DNA from: Taklimakanibacter sp049323275
Lineage (GTDB): Bacteria > Pseudomonadota > Alphaproteobacteria > Rhizobiales > Aestuariivirgaceae
Direction: 5' to 3'
DNA: 64,000 nt
Assembly (NCBI GenBank): GCA_049323275.1
Contig: JBMOOM010000005.1
Coordinates: forward strand, 121,016-185,015
In this document: positions 8,968 through 19,075 of the stretch, one piece after another
Position numbering within the stretch: position 1 is the first letter of the stretch
How the letters are laid out: every line of letters begins with the position of its first letter
Program-made: the position numbers and the translations under genes
The notes under the pieces: model-generated
Database searches by the model: none
What the model saw: only the letters and a program-made list of their open reading frames with translations
Told to the model about the DNA's origin: nothing

Positions 8968-9937
8968 TCAGGAAAGACGCGCCGAGGCGGCGTGATGGCA
9001 TCGGATGGTCGCAGCGCCGAAAGGAGAGGATTCAGGCGCCGTCATCCGGCACAGATCGGAGGCCATCGGACAGCGGGGATTATAGGTGCAGCCGGGCGGC
9101 GGGCTGATCGGGCTCGGCAGATCGACGGCGACAGGCACACGATCGCGGTCGGGATGCTGGAGATTGGGCACCGAGCCCAGGAGGAACTTCGTATAAGGAT
9201 GCTTGGGACGATCGAAGATCTCGTCGGCCGGCGCCTCCTCGACGATGCGGCCGAGATACATCACCGCCACCCGGTCGGAGACATGGCGCACCGCGGACAG
9301 ATTGTGGCTGATGAACAGATAAGTGAGGCCGAGATCGCTCTGCAGGTCGGCGAGCAGATTGAGGATCTGCGCCTGGACCGACACGTCGAGCGCCGAGGTC
9401 GGCTCGTCGCAGACGAGGAATTCGGGTTCGGCCGCCAGCGCCCGGGCGATAGAGATACGCTGACGCTGTCCACCCGAGAATTCATGCGGATAGCGTCCGG
9501 CGTCGCGGCTGCCGAGCCCTACCGTGTCGAGCAGCCCGTGCATGCGACGCTCGGTGTCCTTGCGGTTATCGCAGAGCCCGAGCTCGCGGATCGGCTCGGC
9601 GATGATGTCACCGACCCGCCAGCGCGGATTGAGACTGGCGAAGGGATCCTGGAAGATCATCTGAGTGCGCAGGCGGCCCTTGCGGCCGCGTCCGGCTGCG
9701 AAGTCGAACGTGCCGCGCGTGGGGGCCTGGAGGCCGACCACCATGCGCGCCACCGTCGATTTTCCGCAGCCGGACTCGCCGACAATGGAGAAGGTCGTGC
9801 CGCGTGGAATCTGAAACGATATTCCGTCGACCGCCTTGACCGTGCGCGGCGGCTTGCCGAGCACGGTGCGGTCGAGCCAGGATTGCGGCAGATGGAACCA
9901 GCAGGCGATGTCGGAAGCCGCGAGGGCGGGCTGTTCG

Positions 9938-9948
<11 letters not shown>
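8968..9948 (-). CDS. dipeptide/oligopeptide ABC transporter ATPase, DppF type
   Basis: Second ATPase of the peptide-type importer, 326 residues. Walker A is GESGCGKST, the signature is FSGGQRQR, Walker B is EFLVCDEPTSALD, and the C-terminal oligopeptide-transporter extension with CTYNPRCP carries cysteines. An AGGAGG sequence precedes the ATG at 9948, which overlaps the end of the partner ATPase by 11 bases. In this class the DppF half often has the C-terminal zinc or iron-sulfur-like Cys cluster seen here. The gene is followed by the racemase. The transporter family is certain, while the cargo may be a non-peptide nitrogen compound given its neighbours. Confidence 0.93.
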
Positions 9949-10969
<1,021 letters not shown>

Positions 10970-10972
10970 GGC

Positions 10973-12169
10973 TCAGGCCACTTCGAAAGGCTGGGCGCCG
11001 TCGCGCGAGACCACGCGGCCGCGTTTCATCACCAGGCGGCGCGGCCGGCAGGAGGCGACCGCCTCGGCCAGCGCTTCGCCATCGACCAGCATGAGGTCGG
11101 CGATATTGCCCGGCTTCAGGCCATAATCCTTGATGTCCATCACCTTGGCGCCGAGGGTCGTGACGACGTCGAAGATGCGGCGGATGTCGCGATCGCGGCT
11201 CAGATAATTGCGCTCGCCCAGATACATCACGCGCTCCAGCATGTCGCCGGTGCCCCAGGGATGCCAGCAGTCGCGGATGCCGTCGGAGCCCGAGCATACG
11301 GTGATCCCGGCATCGAGGGTGCGGATCAAGGGCGGGCAGGCCCAGCCGGACGGCCCCGTCGTCATCACGGCGATGTCGTTCCTGGCGAGATCCTCCAGCA
11401 TGCGGCCGACCACCAGATAGTCGTTGTGGCCGAGGCAGAAGGCGTGGCTGATCGTGACCTTGCCGGTGAGGCCATGCGCCTTGGTGCGCTCGACGATCAT
11501 GCCCATGGTGAAGAGCCCGAGCTCGCCCGGCTCATGCAGATGGATGTCGAGCGGCTTGCCGTGCTTGACGGCGAGGCCGAAGATCGTGTCGAGCTGGCCT
11601 TTCGGGTCCTTGTCCATCGAGGACGGGTCGAGGCCGCCCACCACTTCTGCGCCCATCGACAGCGCCTCGTCCATAAGCTCCACCGTGCCCGGCCGGATCA
11701 TCATGCCGGATTGCGGAAAGGCGACGATCTCGATGTCGATGAAGTCCTTGTATTTCTCGCGCGTCGCCATGACGCCTTCGACGCCCTTGAGGCCATGGAC
11801 CGTGTCGATGTCGACATGGCTGCGGATATGGGTGGTGCCGCGCGCGACCGAGATCGCCACCTGGCGGGCCGACTGGCGGGCCGGATCGAGACCGAGCCTG
11901 GTCTTCATGTCGCGCTCATTGGTGATCTTGTCGATGAGCGTGTAGCCGACGTCATTGACGTTCCACTTCATGCCGAAGAGCGTCTTGTCGAGATGGGTAT
12001 GAGCCTCGATGAGGCCCGGCAACAGGATGGCGCCGGCGCCGTCGACGACTTCCGCGCCGGCCTTGTCGCCGGCAGCTCCGATCGCCGCGATGCGGTCGCC
12101 CGTGATGGTGATGTCGGTCGCGGCCTCGGCCCAGGGACGGACATTCTTGATGATGATGGTCTTGGTCAC
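10973..12169 (-). CDS. amidohydrolase, cytosine deaminase / AtzC-like
   Basis: Metal-dependent hydrolase of 398 residues that would hydrolyse or deaminate a cyclic amide, pyrimidine or triazine-type compound in the cytoplasm. The metal motif is AHTHLDKT (His57 and His59), followed by SHVDID, IHLHEPGE, ISHAFCLG and the catalytic-type CSGSDGIRD, all arranged as in the cytosine deaminase subgroup. A longer frame to 12214 exists but would overlap the upstream permease. The GTG at 12169 follows AAAGG by eight bases and begins the conserved VTKTIIIKNV strand, so I use it. It lies inside the importer operon, between permease and ATPase genes. Confidence 0.87.
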   Translation of the reverse strand: MTKTIIIKNVRPWAEAATDITITGDRIAAIGAAGDKAGAEVVDGAGAILLPGLIEAHTHLDKTLFGMKWNVNDVGYTLIDKITNERDMKTRLGLDPARQSARQVAISVARGTTHIRSHVDIDTVHGLKGVEGVMATREKYKDFIDIEIVAFPQSGMMIRPGTVELMDEALSMGAEVVGGLDPSSMDKDPKGQLDTIFGLAVKHGKPLDIHLHEPGELGLFTMGMIVERTKAHGLTGKVTISHAFCLGHNDYLVVGRMLEDLARNDIAVMTTGPSGWACPPLIRTLDAGITVCSGSDGIRDCWHPWGTGDMLERVMYLGERNYLSRDRDIRRIFDVVTTLGAKVMDIKDYGLKPGNIADLMLVDGEALAEAVASCRPRRLVMKRGRVVSRDGAQPFEVA

Positions 12170-12188
12170 GGAAGCACCTTTCGCCAGA

Positions 12189-13145
12189 TCATTGAAGCTT
12201 GGGATTGAGAGCATCGCGCAGCCAGTCGCCGAGGAGATTGACCGCGAGGATGATGAGGCCGAGCTGGAAGGCCGGGAACAGCACCACCCACCAGCTGCCG
12301 GAGAAGAAATACTGATTGCCGATGCGGATCAGCGTGCCGAGCGAAGGCTGGGTCACCGGCATGCCGACGCCGAGGAAGGACAAGGTCGCTTCCGACAGGA
12401 TGGTGAGGCCGAGATTGAGCGTCGCCGTCACCAGGACCGGCGTCATCACATTGGGCAGGATATGGGTCAGCAGGATGCGGGTGGTGCGCACTTCCAGGAT
12501 CTTGGCGGCCAGCACATATTCCTTGCGCGCCTCGACCATGGCGGAAGCCCTGACGATACGCGCATATTGCACCCAGGAGGTGATGGCGATCGAGGCCATC
12601 AGGATCAGCGGCGCGAAGCTGTCGCGCAGATTGACCGGCAGCAGCTCGCGGAACAGGGCGCTGACCAGGATCGCCACCAGCAAGGTCGGGATCGACAGCA
12701 CGAAGTCGCCGACGCGCATCAGGAGATTGTCGACATGGCCGCCGGCGAAGCCGCAGATCAGGCCGACGGTGATGCCGATCGCCATCGAGGCCATGACGCT
12801 GGCGAAGCCGATCAGCAGCGAGATGCGCGAGCCATAGAGGATGGCCGACAGGACGTCCCTGCCCTGCACGTCGGTGCCGAGCAGATAGGGCGCCTCGCCG
12901 CCTTCCGACCAGATCGGCGGCAGCTCCGCCTTATCGAGATAGAGCTGGGTCAGATCATAGGGGTTCTGCACCGCGATCACCGGCGCCAGCAAGGCGGTCA
13001 GCGCCACGATGAGCAGGATCAAGGCCGAGATCATCGCCATCGGCGAGCCGCGGAAGCTGTAGGCGAGATCGCTGTCCCAGGCGTCGCCGAGGCGACGGCG
13101 CCACTGGGTCATGCGGCTTTCCTGGGCGATGTCGTCAATGTGCAT
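12189..13145 (-). CDS. dipeptide ABC transporter permease, DppC type
   Basis: Inner-membrane permease of 318 residues, BPD_transp_1 family. The DppC-type line LLGTDVQGRDVLSAILYGSR precedes the transport domain, and the EAA-like loop SEATLSFLGVGMP lies near the C terminus, as is usual for the C-type subunit. The ATG at 13145 follows GAGG by five bases and overlaps the end of the B-type permease by 11 bases. It forms the translocation channel with that neighbour. The substrate follows from the operon, not from the permease itself. Confidence 0.93.
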   Translation of the reverse strand: MHIDDIAQESRMTQWRRRLGDAWDSDLAYSFRGSPMAMISALILLIVALTALLAPVIAVQNPYDLTQLYLDKAELPPIWSEGGEAPYLLGTDVQGRDVLSAILYGSRISLLIGFASVMASMAIGITVGLICGFAGGHVDNLLMRVGDFVLSIPTLLVAILVSALFRELLPVNLRDSFAPLILMASIAITSWVQYARIVRASAMVEARKEYVLAAKILEVRTTRILLTHILPNVMTPVLVTATLNLGLTILSEATLSFLGVGMPVTQPSLGTLIRIGNQYFFSGSWWVVLFPAFQLGLIILAVNLLGDWLRDALNPKLQ

Positions 13146-14127
13146 GGTAACCTCGCGCCACGCCGGCCTGCCGCAGTCGCGGATCGACCCACAGATAGAT
13201 CAGGTCGACGATGGTGTTGATGGTGACGAAGATCGCCGACACGATCATCAGATAGGCGGCCATCACCGGCATATCGATGAACATCACCGCCTGGACGAAG
13301 AGCTGGCCCATGCCCGGCCATTGGAACACGGTCTCGGTGACCAGCGCGAAGGCGATCAGGTCGCCGATCATCATGCCGGTCATGGTGACGACCGGCATCA
13401 GGCAGTTCTTGAGCGCATGACGGAAATGCACGAGCCGGTTGGGGAGGCCGCGGGCGCGCGCGAATTTGACATAGTCGGTGCGCAGCACTTCGAGCATTTC
13501 CGCCGTCACCAGGCGCATGATGAAGGAGATCTGGAACAGGGCCAGCGACAGCGCCGGCATGATGAGCGCCTGGCGGCCGGTCGGCGTCAGGAGCCCGGTC
13601 GTCCAGCTGCCGAAATGAACGACCTCGCCGCGACCGAAGGCCGGCAGCCAGTTGAGCTGCACGGCGAAGACCAGGATGAGGAGGATGCCGATGACGAAGG
13701 ACGGGATCGACACGCCGATCATCGAGAACATGGTGAGAAGGCGCGCGATCGGGCTGCCCTTGCGGATCGCGGCATAGACGCCGAGCGGGATGCCGACGCT
13801 CAAGGCGATGATGGTGGAGACGAGAACCAGCTCGAGCGTGGCGGGAAAGCGCTCGGCGATCAGCGACATCACTTCCTGCTGATTGCGATACGAGATGCCG
13901 AAATCGCCCTGCGCAGCGCGCGTGACGAAGGTCACGAACTGCATGATGAAATTCTGGTCGAGGCCGAGGCGTATCCTGAGCGCGTCGCGCTCGGCTTGGC
14001 TCGCCTGCTCGTTGAGCATCAGCTGAACGGGGTCGCCCAGGAACTGGAAGATCATGAAGGCGACGAAGGCCACGGCGAGCATCACCGCCACCGCATTGCC
14101 TATGCGCTTGAGCACCATCGAGATCAT
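13135..14127 (-). CDS. dipeptide ABC transporter permease, DppB type
   Basis: Inner-membrane permease of 330 residues with the first transmembrane helix at the very N terminus (MLAVAFVAFMIFQFLG) and the B-type motif TETVFQWPGMGQLFVQAV in the transport domain. It is the second gene of the operon, after the binding protein, with a GC-rich hairpin in the 57-base gap between them. Its ATG at 14127 is the first in-frame start with the helix intact. The pairing with the DppC-like gene by an 11-base overlap is standard for this importer family. Confidence 0.93.
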   Translation of the reverse strand: MISMVLKRIGNAVAVMLAVAFVAFMIFQFLGDPVQLMLNEQASQAERDALRIRLGLDQNFIMQFVTFVTRAAQGDFGISYRNQQEVMSLIAERFPATLELVLVSTIIALSVGIPLGVYAAIRKGSPIARLLTMFSMIGVSIPSFVIGILLILVFAVQLNWLPAFGRGEVVHFGSWTTGLLTPTGRQALIMPALSLALFQISFIMRLVTAEMLEVLRTDYVKFARARGLPNRLVHFRHALKNCLMPVVTMTGMMIGDLIAFALVTETVFQWPGMGQLFVQAVMFIDMPVMAAYLMIVSAIFVTINTIVDLIYLWVDPRLRQAGVARGYHAH

Positions 14128-14146
14128 GGCCGTGATCCTTTGGAAA

Positions 14147-14175
14147 GCCGGGGGTCGCGGCGGGCGGCCCCCGGC
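14147..14175 (-). other. GC-rich intercistronic hairpin after dppA-like gene
   Basis: GCCGGGGG and CCCCCGGC form a perfect 8-bp stem with a 13-base loop between the binding-protein stop at 14185 and the permease start at 14127. There is no T-run on the transcribed side, so it is more likely to stabilise the upstream mRNA and reduce read-through than to end transcription fully. Confidence 0.5.
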
Positions 14176-14184
14176 GGACTGTCG

Positions 14185-15823
14185 TTACTTGTTGAGCACG
14201 GTCAGCCAGTGGCGCGATTTATTGTCGGAGAGCTGCACGACGCTCTTCACCTTGGGACCGAGCGCCCAGGCCATGGGCTGCTGGTGCAGCGGCAGGAAGT
14301 CGACATTCTGCTTGAGCTTAAGCAGCGCCTTGGATTGCAGACCGAGACGCTTCTCGCGGTCGAGCTCCTTGCCGGCGGCATCGATCAGCGCGTCCACTTC
14401 CTCGTCCTTCCAGCCGCCCCAGTTGAACACGCCGGAGGTGCCGGTCTTCGAATGGGCGACCTGGACCAGGATCGAATAGCTGTCGATCATCGGCTCGTTG
14501 GCCCAGCCGAGAATGCCGACATCGAACTTGCTGCTCTCGAACTTGACCGTCTGGATGCTGGTCGGCGCCGTGTCGAGATTGGGCTTGAGCCCGATGCGCG
14601 ACCACATGGCGGAGACCGCCTGGCAGATCTCCTCCTCGTTCACATAGACATTGTTGTCGCAGACGAAGGTGAAGCTGAAGCCGTCCTTGTAGCCGGCTTC
14701 GGCGAGCAGAGCCTTGGCCTTCTCGGGATCGTAGCTCTGGCGCTCGTCGAGTTCGGGCACATAGCCCGGGATCGCCGGGGCGACCATGGAGCCGGTATTG
14801 CGCGACAGGCCGCGCATGACCTTCTTCTGCAGCACGTCGATGTCGATGGCGCGATAGAGAGCCTCGCGCACCTTGGCGTCGTTGAACGGGTTCTTGTCGC
14901 CCGTATCCGACGCCATCAGCTTGTCCGCGCGGTTGAACAGGAAGAAGACGGTGCGCAGCTCGTTGCCGGCGAGCACCTGGATGCCGGGCGATTGCTTGAG
15001 GCGCGGAATGTCCTGCAGCGGCGCCTTTTCCATGTAGTCGATCTGGCCCGACAGGAGCGCGGGGACCGCGGGAGACCGCGACGAGATAGGNNNNNNNNNN
15101 GTGCGCGGCGCCGGGGTTCCCCGGCGACGAGATCGGCGTGAAGACGATGCGGTCGATATTGTGGCGCGGTTTGTCCCACCAGTCCTTGTTGACGTCGAAA
15201 ACCGTCTCCGCATCGGGCTTGCGCGACACGACCTTGAAAGGACCGGTGCCGTTGGCGTGGGTGGTGGCGTAGCCCTCGATGCCGGCGCCGACATCGGTCG
15301 GGGCCGTGGCGTTGTTGGCGACCAGCCATTCCTTGTCGAAGATGAGGATGTTGGTGAGATCGTTGAGGATCAGCGGGTAGTTCTCGGTGACCTTGATGTC
15401 GACGGTGTAGTCGTCGATCTTCTCGGCGCCCTGATAGGCGGGCAGGTTGCCGCGCAGCGGCGACTTCGGATCGCTGACGCGCGTCAGCGAGGCCAGGACG
15501 TCATCGGCGTTGAAGGCCGAGCCGTCATGGAACTTCACGCCCTGGCGCAGATGGAAGCGGCGCACCGTCGGGGAGATGTCCTCCCAGGACGTGGCGAGCG
15601 CCGGCTCGATCTTGAGCTGGTCGTCATAGCGCACCAGCCCTTCATAGACATGGTTCAGCGTCGAGATGGTGAAGGTGCTGCCATAGGAATAGGGGTCGAG
15701 CGAATCGATATCGCGCGACGCGCCCCAGCGCAGCTCCGCCGCCGTCGCCGCGGCCGCCAGGGGCAGCATCAGCGCCGCCGCGAGGCCGAGGCCAGGCAAA
15801 GACAGCTTGGTGAGTGATTTCAT
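14185..15823 (-). CDS. dipeptide-type ABC transporter substrate-binding protein (assembly gap inside)
   Basis: Periplasmic family 5 binding protein (DppA/OppA), first gene of the importer operon. The ATG at 15823 has GAGGAGGAG just upstream and opens a signal peptide ending AAAATAAE; a longer frame to 15880 has no such site. The early part reads LRWGASRDIDSLDPYSYG and the late part WANEPMIDSYSILVQVAHS, both typical. The frame changes across a 10-N gap at 15091-15100, so the annotated length is not a multiple of three. Both flanks of the gap encode PISS in the same codon phase, and joining them there restores one open frame through ALLSGQIDY. I therefore regard the gene as intact and the break as an assembly fault. 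Its divergent neighbour is a GntR gene. Confidence 0.88.
15091..15100. other. assembly gap (10 Ns)
   Basis: Ten unknown bases inside the binding-protein gene. The sequence GCGACGAGATAGG at 15078-15090 touches the gap, and GCGACGAGATCGG occurs 23 bases beyond it at 15124-15136. A 12-of-13 match on both sides suggests that two contig ends overlap and were padded, so the true distance is probably shorter than shown. Confidence 0.95.
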
Positions 15824-15961
15824 TGAGCTCCTCCTCTTCGGATCGTTTCCATCCGGCAGCGGCCCGTGACTGGCCGACATAAGCGGCCATGCCTGCCCTG
15901 CCCGTCGCGGCGTTCTGTGCGCCGCTTGATCCGCCTCCTGAGGAGGCTGGAATTATTCGCA

Positions 15962-16007
15962 TACACTATCCAATCAAAACTGTATACATTAATTTTGAGA
16001 TAGTGTA
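15962..16007. promoter_or_regulatory. nested palindrome, probable GntR operator
   Basis: In the 220-base region between the divergent importer operon and the GntR gene, TACACTATC (15962-15970) and GATAGTGTA (15999-16007) form a perfect 9-bp inverted repeat. Exactly on the same dyad axis is TGTATACA (15981-15988), a perfect 8-bp palindrome of the kind bound by FadR/FCD-type GntR proteins. The surrounding DNA is AT-rich, as expected for promoters. Control of both transcription units by the adjacent regulator is inferred from position. Confidence 0.65.
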
Positions 16008-16043
16008 GACAATAGCTATCGAGAGGGTGAGGCAGTATCGTGA

Positions 16044-16811
16044 TTGGCAGACATGATTCGCCGAAAGACAGATCACACCGACATTGCCGAAGGACCGGGG
16101 CCGAGGCGGAAACGGACCAGCCGCGCGGGCAATCTGGCCGAGCATGTCTACACCTCCCTCAGACGCGCGATCATCGAGCAGGCGCTCGCCCCCGGCACCA
16201 AACTGCCGGAGGATTCGGTGGGAACGAGCTTCGGCGTCAGCCGCACGGTGGTGCGCAGCGCCATCGTCCGCCTCGTGGCGGAAGGCCTCGTGGTCCAGCA
16301 GCCCAATATGCGGGCCACCGTCGCCTCGCCCAGCCTCGAGGAAGCCAGGGCCATCTTCCGGGTCCGGCGCGGCCTGGAACGCATGGTGCTGGAAGAGCTG
16401 ATGTCCCGGCTCGAGCCTGCGCATTTCGCCAAATTGCGCGCCCACGTCACGAGCGAAGAGAAAGCCAAGCGGCATGCCGAGCCCGAATCGATCAGGCTGT
16501 CAGGGGAATTCCATCTGCTTCTGGCGCAGTTCACAGGCAACGAATTGCTGATCCGCTTCGTCAGCGAAGTGGTCTCGCGCGGCTCGCTGATCCTCGCCCT
16601 TTACGGCCGGCCGCATTCGTCGGAATGCGCGGTGAACGAGCATCTGGCGCTGATCGAGGCGCTGGAGCGTGGCGATCTCGCGGAAGCCGCGCGGCTCATG
16701 GACGAGCATCTGGTTGCCGTGGCCACGCGCGGCCTGCTCGACACCGATATCAAGCGCGAGCGCAGCCTGCAGGATATTCTCTCCGCCTATCGCCCCGCCG
16801 GCGAAGCCTAG
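16044..16811 (+). CDS. GntR family transcriptional regulator, FCD domain
   Basis: DNA-binding regulator of up to 255 residues. The N-terminal winged helix reads HVYTSLRRAIIEQALAPG then SFGVSRTVVRSAIVRLVAEG at about residues 35-82. The C-terminal FCD ligand domain has the expected metal-site pattern, with FHLLLAQFTGN and EHLALIEALERGDLAEAARL. It is divergent from the importer operon and heads a plus-strand group of three enzyme genes, so it most likely senses the imported compound or a breakdown product. The start is uncertain: a TTG at 16044 lies 11 bases after GAGG, while an ATG at 16053 is the alternative. Repressor or activator cannot be told. Confidence 0.9.
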   Translation: MADMIRRKTDHTDIAEGPGPRRKRTSRAGNLAEHVYTSLRRAIIEQALAPGTKLPEDSVGTSFGVSRTVVRSAIVRLVAEGLVVQQPNMRATVASPSLEEARAIFRVRRGLERMVLEELMSRLEPAHFAKLRAHVTSEEKAKRHAEPESIRLSGEFHLLLAQFTGNELLIRFVSEVVSRGSLILALYGRPHSSECAVNEHLALIEALERGDLAEAARLMDEHLVAVATRGLLDTDIKRERSLQDILSAYRPAGEA

Positions 16812-16872
16812 GGCGCGCGCCCTCACCTTCATTCCCCTTCTTCCGCCCCAACAGCATTGGGATGAATAGGCC

Positions 16873-17550
16873 ATGAGCGCGAATACCAGCTTCGATTTCG
16901 GCACCTTGTCGGAACGGGAGAAATACAAGCTGCTGATCGGCGCCGTGGTGCCGCGGCCGATCGCGCTGGTGACCACGGTGGACAGCCAGGGCCGCTACAA
17001 TGCCGCGCCCTTCAGCTTCTTCAATTGCCTCTCCGCCGAGCCCGCCATCCTGGCGCTCGGCGTCGAGAACCGGCATCAGGATCTCGCCTTCAAGGACACG
17101 TCGCGCAATATCCGCACCAGCGGCGTCTTCACCGTCAACATCGTTTCCGACAAGATTCTCGCGGCGATGAATGTCTGCGCCGTTCCCTTCGAGACCGGCA
17201 TCGATGAGCTGCGCGAAGCCGGGCTCACCGCGATCGCCGGCGACAAGGTCGCCAGCCCCCGCATCGCCGAATCGCCCGTCGCCTTCGAATGCAAGCAGCA
17301 TGTGACGCTCGAGATCGGCGCCTCCCGCCAGATCGTGCTCGGCGAGGTGCTGGCGGCCCATATCCATTCTCCGATCGTCAATGACCGCTTCCACATCGAC
17401 CCCTACGGACTCGATGCGATCGGGCGCATGGGCGGACATGGCTATGCGCGCACCCGCGATTATTTCGATCTTCCCACCATGACCGTTTCGGAGTGGGAGG
17501 ACGTCAAGCGCGCCGCCGCGGGCGGCATGCGGAAATCCTCATCGAACTGA
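16873..17550 (+). CDS. flavin reductase-like / DIM6-NTAB family protein
   Basis: FMN-binding split-barrel protein of 225 residues. The motif VVPRPIALVTTVDSQGRYNAAP at residues 26-47 and the following SFFNCLSAEPAILAL are typical for the flavin reductase-like family, whose members either supply reduced flavin to a monooxygenase or act as small flavoproteins themselves. No oxygenase partner is visible close by. It is the second gene after the GntR regulator, and an amidohydrolase gene begins 20 bases after its stop, so it is probably part of the same inducible pathway. The reaction is not predictable from the sequence. Confidence 0.8.
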   Translation: MSANTSFDFGTLSEREKYKLLIGAVVPRPIALVTTVDSQGRYNAAPFSFFNCLSAEPAILALGVENRHQDLAFKDTSRNIRTSGVFTVNIVSDKILAAMNVCAVPFETGIDELREAGLTAIAGDKVASPRIAESPVAFECKQHVTLEIGASRQIVLGEVLAAHIHSPIVNDRFHIDPYGLDAIGRMGGHGYARTRDYFDLPTMTVSEWEDVKRAAAGGMRKSSSN

Positions 17551-17570
17551 ACAAGCCCGGGAAAGACAGG

Positions 17571-19055
17571 ATGCGCAATCAGGGAAGAACCCTTTTGACC
17601 GCCGATTGGGTCGTCGGACATGTCGATGGCCGTCACGTGCTCTATCCGAAGGGCGAGGTGGTCTTCGACAAAGGCGAGATCGTCTTCGTGGGCCACGGCT
17701 TTCCCGGAGAGGCCGCGCACCGGCGCGACTATGGCCGCGCTCTGCTGGCGCCGGGCTTCATCGACCTCGACGCCCTTTCCGATCTCGACACGACCATTCT
17801 CGCCTTCGACAATCATCCCTCCTGGCGCAAGGGGCGAACCTGGCCCAAGACCTATATGGATGCCGGCCCCTATGAGATGTATTCGCCGGAGGAGCTCGTT
17901 TTCCAGAAGCGGCATGCCTTCGCGCGCCTCATCCGCAACGGCATCACCACGGCACTGCCGATCGCGTCGCTCTATTATCGCGAATGGGGCGAGACCTATG
18001 ATGAATTCGCCGGCGCCGCCCAAGCCGCCGAAGAGCTCGGACTCAGGGTCTATCTCGGACCCGCCTACCGGACCGGCAATCCCTATGTCGTAAGTCCGGA
18101 GCATTTCGAGCTTCATTTCGACGAGGAGCGCGGGCTCAAGGGGCTCGCGGACGCGACCCGCTTCTGCACGACCTTCGAAGGCAAGGCCGACGGCCTCGTC
18201 CGCACCATGCTGGCGCCCGACCGGATCGAGACCTGCACGGCGCGTCTCCTCGAGCGCACCGCCGCCGCCGGCGACGATCTCGACGTGCCGGTCCGGCTCC
18301 ATTGCGCGCAGGGCGAATTCGAGCGCGACACGGTGCGCAGGCTTCACGACAAGACCTCGATCGAGTGGCTGGCGAGCCTCGGCTTCATGTCCAGGCGCAC
18401 CCTGTTGCCGCATGGCATCTTCGTCAGCCCGTCGCGCCATATTCCAGGTCCCGGCCGCGACCTCGATCTGGTGCGCGAGGCTGGCGCCGCCCTCGTCCAT
18501 TGTCCGCTGGTGTCGGCGCGTTTCGGCGACGGGCTCGAAAGCTTCACCCGTTATCGTGCTCTCGGCCTGCGTATGGGACTCGGCACCGACACGTCGCCCC
18601 CCGACATGCTGCTCAATCTGCAGGTCGGCCTGCTCGTCTGCCGGCTCATGGACCGCAGCGTCACGACGTGCCGGGCCGAGCATTATTTCGACGCGGCGAC
18701 GCTCGGCGGCGCCGAGGCGCTGGGCCGGCCCGACCTTGGCCGGCTGGCGCCCGGCTGCCGCGCCGACATCGTCGTCTGGGACCTGGCGAGCCCCGATATC
18801 GGCCAGGTCATCGATCCGATCCAGACGCTCCTGATCAGCGCCACCGGCCGCGATGTGCGCAGCGTCGTCATCGACGGGCGCTTCGTCATGGAGGACCGTG
18901 AAATTCCCGGCATGGATATCGCCGCCGACGCGGCGCGCGCGCAGAAGCAGTTCGAAGGCCTGATCGGGCGCTATCCCGAGCGCACCTTCGGCCGTCCGCC
19001 AGTGTCGGAAATCTTTTCAAGCGCCTATCCTGTCATCCCGCGGCCGGATCGGTAA
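17571..19055 (+). CDS. amidohydrolase superfamily protein lacking the HxH motif
   Basis: Protein of 494 residues related to subtype III amidohydrolases such as AtzA, TrzA and guanine deaminase. It keeps the C-terminal landmarks VRLHCAQGEFE, LLPHGIFVS and GLGTDTSPPDMLLNL, and the final LGRLAPGCRADIVVWDL of cyclic amidohydrolases. At the place where the family has HxH after PGF it reads PGFIDLDALSDLD, with no histidine. The normal first metal ligands are thus missing, so it may use another metal geometry or have lost hydrolysis. A longer frame begins at 17493 but overlaps the flavoprotein; the ATG at 17571 is 20 bases after that stop. The gene lies in the GntR-linked group. Confidence 0.8.
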   Translation: MRNQGRTLLTADWVVGHVDGRHVLYPKGEVVFDKGEIVFVGHGFPGEAAHRRDYGRALLAPGFIDLDALSDLDTTILAFDNHPSWRKGRTWPKTYMDAGPYEMYSPEELVFQKRHAFARLIRNGITTALPIASLYYREWGETYDEFAGAAQAAEELGLRVYLGPAYRTGNPYVVSPEHFELHFDEERGLKGLADATRFCTTFEGKADGLVRTMLAPDRIETCTARLLERTAAAGDDLDVPVRLHCAQGEFERDTVRRLHDKTSIEWLASLGFMSRRTLLPHGIFVSPSRHIPGPGRDLDLVREAGAALVHCPLVSARFGDGLESFTRYRALGLRMGLGTDTSPPDMLLNLQVGLLVCRLMDRSVTTCRAEHYFDAATLGGAEALGRPDLGRLAPGCRADIVVWDLASPDIGQVIDPIQTLLISATGRDVRSVVIDGRFVMEDREIPGMDIAADAARAQKQFEGLIGRYPERTFGRPPVSEIFSSAYPVIPRPDR

Positions 19056-19075
19056 TATTCAGAAGGAGACCTCCC

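Noticed and set aside
14185..15823. Binding-protein gene as a pseudogene
   Set aside because: The frame change coincides with Ns and with a duplicated contig end; both sides are otherwise well conserved.
16812..16872. Second copy of the palindromic repeat at 8050-8186
   Set aside because: Only short stretches such as CCCCTTCT and GCATTGGG resemble it; arms do not pair.
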